A stretch of 64,000 nucleotides of DNA from GCA-2683135 sp964507445 (GTDB lineage: Bacteria; Planctomycetota; GCA-002687715): assembly GCA_964507445.1 (NCBI GenBank), contig CAZDQF010000004.1:186001-250000 (forward strand), read 5' to 3'. The notes beneath the pieces were generated by a model. The model was given only the letters and a program-made list of their open reading frames with translations, was not told where the DNA came from and searched no databases. Each line of letters starts with the position of its first letter. Position 1 is the stretch's first letter. This document shows, piece after piece, positions 60,566 to 64,000 of the stretch. The position numbers and the translations under genes are program-made.

Positions 60566-63500
60566 TGCTCGACCGGATCATCCAGGGTTCGCTCAACAAC
60601 CGGGCCATCGTGCTGGCGGTGGCGCTGGTGGTGGGGGGGTACGGCCTGTGGTCCGCGGCGTCCATGCCCATCGACGTCCTCCCGGACCTGAACCGTCCGG
60701 TGGTCACGGTCATGGCCGAGGCCCACGGGATGATCGCCGAGGACGTGGAGCTGCTGGTCACGTACCCCATCGAACAGACCCTCAACGGCGCCACCGGGGT
60801 CTACCGCGTCCGCTCCTCCAGCGGGTCCGGGCTCTCGGTGATCTACGCCGAGTTCGAATGGGACGTGGACATCTACCGGGCCCGGCAGGTGGTGGCGGAG
60901 AAGCTGCAGCTGGCCCGGGAGAAGCTGCCGGAGGGCGTGGACCCGTTCCTGGCGCCGGTCAGCAGCATCATGGGACAGGTCCAGGTGATCGGGTTCCGCA
61001 GCGAGGACCCGGACGTGGGGGCCACGCGGCTCCGCCTCCTGGTGGATCGGGACATCAAGCCCCGCATCATGGCCCTCGCCGGAGTCGCCCAGGTGGTCAC
61101 CATCGGCGGCGCTCCCACCGAGCTTCAGGTCATCGTCGACAACGACAAGCTGCGCACCTTCGGCGTGACCCTGCTCGACGTGGAGCGCGCCGCGGTCGCC
61201 GCCAACGTCAACATCACCGCGGGCACCCTGACCATGGGCGCCCGCGGCCCGACGGTCAGCGTCCCCGGACGTATCGGGCAGGAGAGGGACCTGGCGGAGG
61301 CCCTGGTGCGCCCCGACCCCGTGCGGCCGGTGCGGATCCGTGACGTGGCCCAGGTGATCTACGGGCCGTCCACCATCCGCACCGGAGAGGCGGGCGTGGA
61401 CGGCGAACCGGGCGTCCTCATGGTGGTGGCCAAGCAGCCCGGCGCCGACACCGTGGCGCTCACGGAGCGGGTCAACGGCGCCCTCCACGACGCCGCCGCC
61501 GAGCTCCCGGGCGGGGTGAAGGTGGTGGATGACGTGTTCCAGCAGGCGGCCTTCATCCACCGGGCCATCGACAACATCATCGTCGCCGTCCGCGACGGCG
61601 CCATCCTGGTGATCATCGTGCTGGTGCTGTTCCTCATGAGCGTGCGCACCACCTTGATCACGCTGACGGCGATCCCCCTGTCCATCGCCGCCGCGGCCCT
61701 GGTGTTCCAGGCCTTCGGGATCACCATCAACACCATGACCCTGGGCGGGCTCGCCGTGGCCATCGGCATGTTGGTGGACGACGCCATCGTGGACGTGGAG
61801 AACGTGTACAGGAGGCTGCACGAGAACGCCGCGCGTGAGCACCCCAGGCCTGCTCTGGCGGTGGTGTTCCAGGCATCCAGCGAGATCCGGGGACCGGTGC
61901 TCAACGGCACCCTGCTGGTGACCGTGGTCTACATGCCCCTGTTCTTCCTCAGCGGCATCGAGGGCCGGCTGTTCGCCCCCGTGGGCCTGGCCTACATCGT
62001 CAGCGTCATGGCCTCCCTGGTGGTGGCCATGACCGTCACCCCGGTGCTCTGCTACCTGCTGCTTCCCCGGACCCAGAACATCCAGCGGGAGTACGGCGGG
62101 TGGCTGGTGCGGGCAGTGCGGGGCGCCGCCGAACGAGCGGTGCGGCTGGGTGTCCGGCAGCCCGTGGCGGTCACCGGAGTGATCCTGGCGATGTTCGTCA
62201 GCTGCGCCGTGATCTTCGCCACCCGCGGCAGCTCCTTCCTGCCGGAGTTCAACGAGGGGTCGTTCCAGGTCAACCTGACCCTGGACCCGGACGCCAGCCT
62301 GGACACCTCCCACGCCTTCGGCAGCCGGCTGGAGGAGGTGCTCCTCTCCATCGACGGCATCAACCACGTGGGCCGCCGCACGGGCCGGGCGGGCGGCGAC
62401 GAGCACATCATGCCGGTGAGCGTGTCGGAGGCGGTGATCACCATCGACCCCGACTCCGGTCGCAGCCGCGAGGATCTGATCCGCGACATCCGGGACAGGA
62501 TGGAGGCCGAGTTCCCCGGCGTGCTGCACACCACGGAGCAGCCGCTGAAGCACCTGCTGGATCACCTGCTCTCCGGCGTCACCGCGTCCGTGGCCATCAA
62601 GATCTCCGGCCCCGACCTGCGGGTGCTGCGGCGGGTCGCATCGGACGTGGAGCAGGCCGTGTCCTCCGTGGACGGCGTACGGGACCTGTTCATGGAACCC
62701 CAGGTGCTGGTGGATCAGGTGGAGGTGCGGCCCAGGCGGGAGGCCCTGGCCGCTCGCGGCCTGACCGTCACCGACGTGGCCGAGACCGTCGAGCTGGCCA
62801 TGGGCGGGCACGAGGTCTCCCGGGTGCAGATGGGGCAGGTCTCCTACCCCATCGTCATCCGGGTGGAGGCGGAGGACCGGGCCGACCTGCACAAGCTCCG
62901 CGCCCTCTATGTACGCGACCCGCAGGGACGGCTCATCCCCCTGGAGGACGTGGCCGAGGTGGGGGTCGCCCGAACCCCCCACAGCATCGAGCGCGAGAAC
63001 GTGCGCCGCCGCGTGGTGGTCCAGCACAACGTCGAGGGCAGACCCCTGAGCGACGTGGTGCGGGACGTGGAGCGGGTCCTCGCGCCCATCCGCGCGTCCC
63101 TCGCCGAGACCGGAGGCGGCTTCTCCATCGACATCGGCGGGCAGTTCGAAGCCCAGGAGCAAGCCTCCCGGGTCATCGCCCTGCTGGGGATCCTGGCCGT
63201 GGGTCTCATGGTCATGATCCTCTACACCCACCTCCGGTCCTTGAAGCTCTCCCTGCTCATCCTCCTGAGCCGGCCCATCGCGTTCATCGGCGCCGTCATC
63301 GTGGTGGTGGCCACGGGGCAGGACGTCTCCATCGCCACCCTCGTCGGGCTGATCGCCCTGCTCGGCGTGTCCACTCGCAACGCCATCCTGCTGGTGGACC
63401 ACTACCTGTTCCTGATGCGGGAATCAGACATGGGGTTCGGGTTGGAGCTGCTGGTGCGGGCGGGGAGAGAGCGAGCGGTCCCGGTCATCATGACCGCCCT

Positions 63501-63723
63501 CACCAGCGCCATCGGGCTCGTCCCCCTGGCCCTGTCCGCCGGGCAGCCCGGGCGAGAGATCCTCTACCCGGTGGCCAGCGTCGTGGTGGGCGGCCTGTTC
63601 ACCAGCACGCTGCTGGACTTCCTCATCACCCCGGCCCTGACCTGGATGTTCGGGCGCAAGGAGACGGAGCGCCTCACCGGCACTGCAGATCTGCAATCCG
63701 CGACGCGTTCGCCATCAGCGTGA
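60565..63723 (+). CDS. RND efflux permease (CzcA/CusA-like heavy-metal type)
   Basis: A 1052-residue inner-membrane pump. Twelve hydrophobic segments, two periplasmic loops, and the TM4 motif VDDAIVDVENVYRRLHEN place it in the HME/HAE RND superfamily; PIDVLPDLNRPVVTVMAEAH and VTYPIEQTLNGATGVYRVRS are typical of the heavy-metal branch. With the adaptor and channel genes it forms a CzcCBA-type tripartite system for metal or drug extrusion; the substrate is uncertain. The 3' end overlaps the convergent GMC oxidoreductase gene by 50 nt. Confidence 0.92.
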   Translation: MLDRIIQGSLNNRAIVLAVALVVGGYGLWSAASMPIDVLPDLNRPVVTVMAEAHGMIAEDVELLVTYPIEQTLNGATGVYRVRSSSGSGLSVIYAEFEWDVDIYRARQVVAEKLQLAREKLPEGVDPFLAPVSSIMGQVQVIGFRSEDPDVGATRLRLLVDRDIKPRIMALAGVAQVVTIGGAPTELQVIVDNDKLRTFGVTLLDVERAAVAANVNITAGTLTMGARGPTVSVPGRIGQERDLAEALVRPDPVRPVRIRDVAQVIYGPSTIRTGEAGVDGEPGVLMVVAKQPGADTVALTERVNGALHDAAAELPGGVKVVDDVFQQAAFIHRAIDNIIVAVRDGAILVIIVLVLFLMSVRTTLITLTAIPLSIAAAALVFQAFGITINTMTLGGLAVAIGMLVDDAIVDVENVYRRLHENAAREHPRPALAVVFQASSEIRGPVLNGTLLVTVVYMPLFFLSGIEGRLFAPVGLAYIVSVMASLVVAMTVTPVLCYLLLPRTQNIQREYGGWLVRAVRGAAERAVRLGVRQPVAVTGVILAMFVSCAVIFATRGSSFLPEFNEGSFQVNLTLDPDASLDTSHAFGSRLEEVLLSIDGINHVGRRTGRAGGDEHIMPVSVSEAVITIDPDSGRSREDLIRDIRDRMEAEFPGVLHTTEQPLKHLLDHLLSGVTASVAIKISGPDLRVLRRVASDVEQAVSSVDGVRDLFMEPQVLVDQVEVRPRREALAARGLTVTDVAETVELAMGGHEVSRVQMGQVSYPIVIRVEAEDRADLHKLRALYVRDPQGRLIPLEDVAEVGVARTPHSIERENVRRRVVVQHNVEGRPLSDVVRDVERVLAPIRASLAETGGGFSIDIGGQFEAQEQASRVIALLGILAVGLMVMILYTHLRSLKLSLLILLSRPIAFIGAVIVVVATGQDVSIATLVGLIALLGVSTRNAILLVDHYLFLMRESDMGFGLELLVRAGRERAVPVIMTALTSAIGLVPLALSAGQPGREILYPVASVVVGGLFTSTLLDFLITPALTWMFGRKETERLTGTADLQSATRSPSA

Positions 63724-64000
63724 ACGTGAGGTTCTTGGCTGGCAGGGACGGGAAGCCGATGCCGTCCACCAGGAACACGTCCGGGAAGTCCCGGCTCTGA
63801 CCCTCGGGGGTCGACGTGTGGGGCGCCGACGCTTCGCTCATGGGGACCAGGCCCGCGTAGTGGACGCTGGCTCCCATGGGGCGGACATGGGTCATGGCGG
63901 AGGGCGCCAAACAGCCGAGCTTGCGCAGCGCCCGCCGCAGCGTCCTCGTGGTGCGCCGCAGCAACCGTCCCTCCGTCGGGTCCGCCTCATAGCGCACCAA
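63674..64000 (-). CDS. GMC oxidoreductase C-terminus, truncated by window edge
   Basis: The 108 visible residues form the C-terminus of a flavin GMC oxidoreductase: MTHVRPMGASVHYAGLVPMS, FPDVFLVDGIGFPSLPAKNL and TFTLMANASRIADL match the family end (His/Asn region, then the SFPS and NPT-like segment). The gene begins beyond the window. It overlaps the RND gene by 50 nt on the opposite strand. Probably an FAD-dependent alcohol/sugar oxidoreductase. Confidence 0.85.
   Translation of the reverse strand: MVRYEADPTEGRLLRRTTRTLRRALRKLGCLAPSAMTHVRPMGASVHYAGLVPMSEASAPHTSTPEGQSRDFPDVFLVDGIGFPSLPAKNLTFTLMANASRIADLQCR

Noticed and set aside
60505..63402. A 965-codon minus-strand open frame opposite the RND permease
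   Set aside because: His/Gly/Asp-rich low-complexity translation typical of the antisense of GC-rich coding DNA; the RND gene on the other strand is clear.
1..64000. tRNA, rRNA, CRISPR, IS-element or phage signs
   Set aside because: No tRNA cloverleaf, direct-repeat array, transposase motif or terminal inverted repeats were seen on reading; a dedicated search (tRNAscan, CRISPR finder) could still find one.

Overview
The window is a GC-rich (roughly two-thirds G+C by eye), densely coded bacterial chromosome segment that looks planctomycetal. The evidence for this is three formylglycine-type sulfatases, a PSCyt2/PSD1 gene next to a DUF1501 gene, a giant PVC-type dehydrogenase carrying a CxxCH haem motif and a DUF1080 domain, a ThuA-like protein, several FG-GAP/VCBS proteins, and exported proteins with a shared C-terminal beta module. 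A deep marine Planctomycetota lineage is my inference; no rRNA, tRNA, CRISPR array, IS element or origin was seen.

Layout. 1-9.2 kb: a subtilisin/FG-GAP protein running in from the left, a strong hairpin, a transporter-HEAT-cNMP fusion coupled to a VanX-like dipeptidase, and a prolyl oligopeptidase. 9.3-18.9 kb (minus strand): the most unusual region. In transcription order it holds a lipoprotein, a thioredoxin, a 34-residue Cys-containing peptide gene with a good ribosome binding site, a hairpin, YcaO, HypF, HypC, a SIS-domain protein, HypD, HypE and an FmdE-like protein. YcaO/HypF, HypC/SIS and HypD/HypE overlap by 4 nt. The window has HypC, D, E and F, which make the Fe(CN)2(CO) group of [NiFe]-hydrogenase, but no hydrogenase, HypA, HypB or maturation protease. 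19-30.9 kb: VCBS proteins, aldo/keto reductase, UspA-DUF389 membrane protein, class V aminotransferase, ThuA-like protein, SGNH hydrolase and two overlapping sulfatases. 31.1-33.7 kb: a tandem pair of BRCT-HTH-TPR proteins. 33.8-46 kb: exported carboxypeptidase, PVC dehydrogenase, a sulfatase, a C-terminal-module protein, a secreted branching-enzyme-like GH13 protein and an M1 peptidase. 46-48 kb: a two-gene trans-3-hydroxyproline catabolic operon. 48-57 kb: a lipoprotein, P460-like cytochrome, DUF4870 protein, DUF1501/PSD1 pair, and an ATP-grasp/metallopeptidase pair. 57-63.7 kb: a His/Cys-rich small protein and a CzcCBA-type efflux operon, then the tail of a GMC oxidoreductase.

The central hypothesis from this window is that YcaO, the 34-aa peptide and the HypCDEF cyanide/CO-iron machinery form one functional unit. 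It could be a RiPP-like modification tied to an Fe(CN)2(CO)-type cofactor, or a previously overlooked accessory module of an actinobacterial-type hydrogenase encoded elsewhere. The other genes look like an exported polymer-scavenging lifestyle (sulfated glycans, peptides, hydroxyproline) with heavy-metal efflux.
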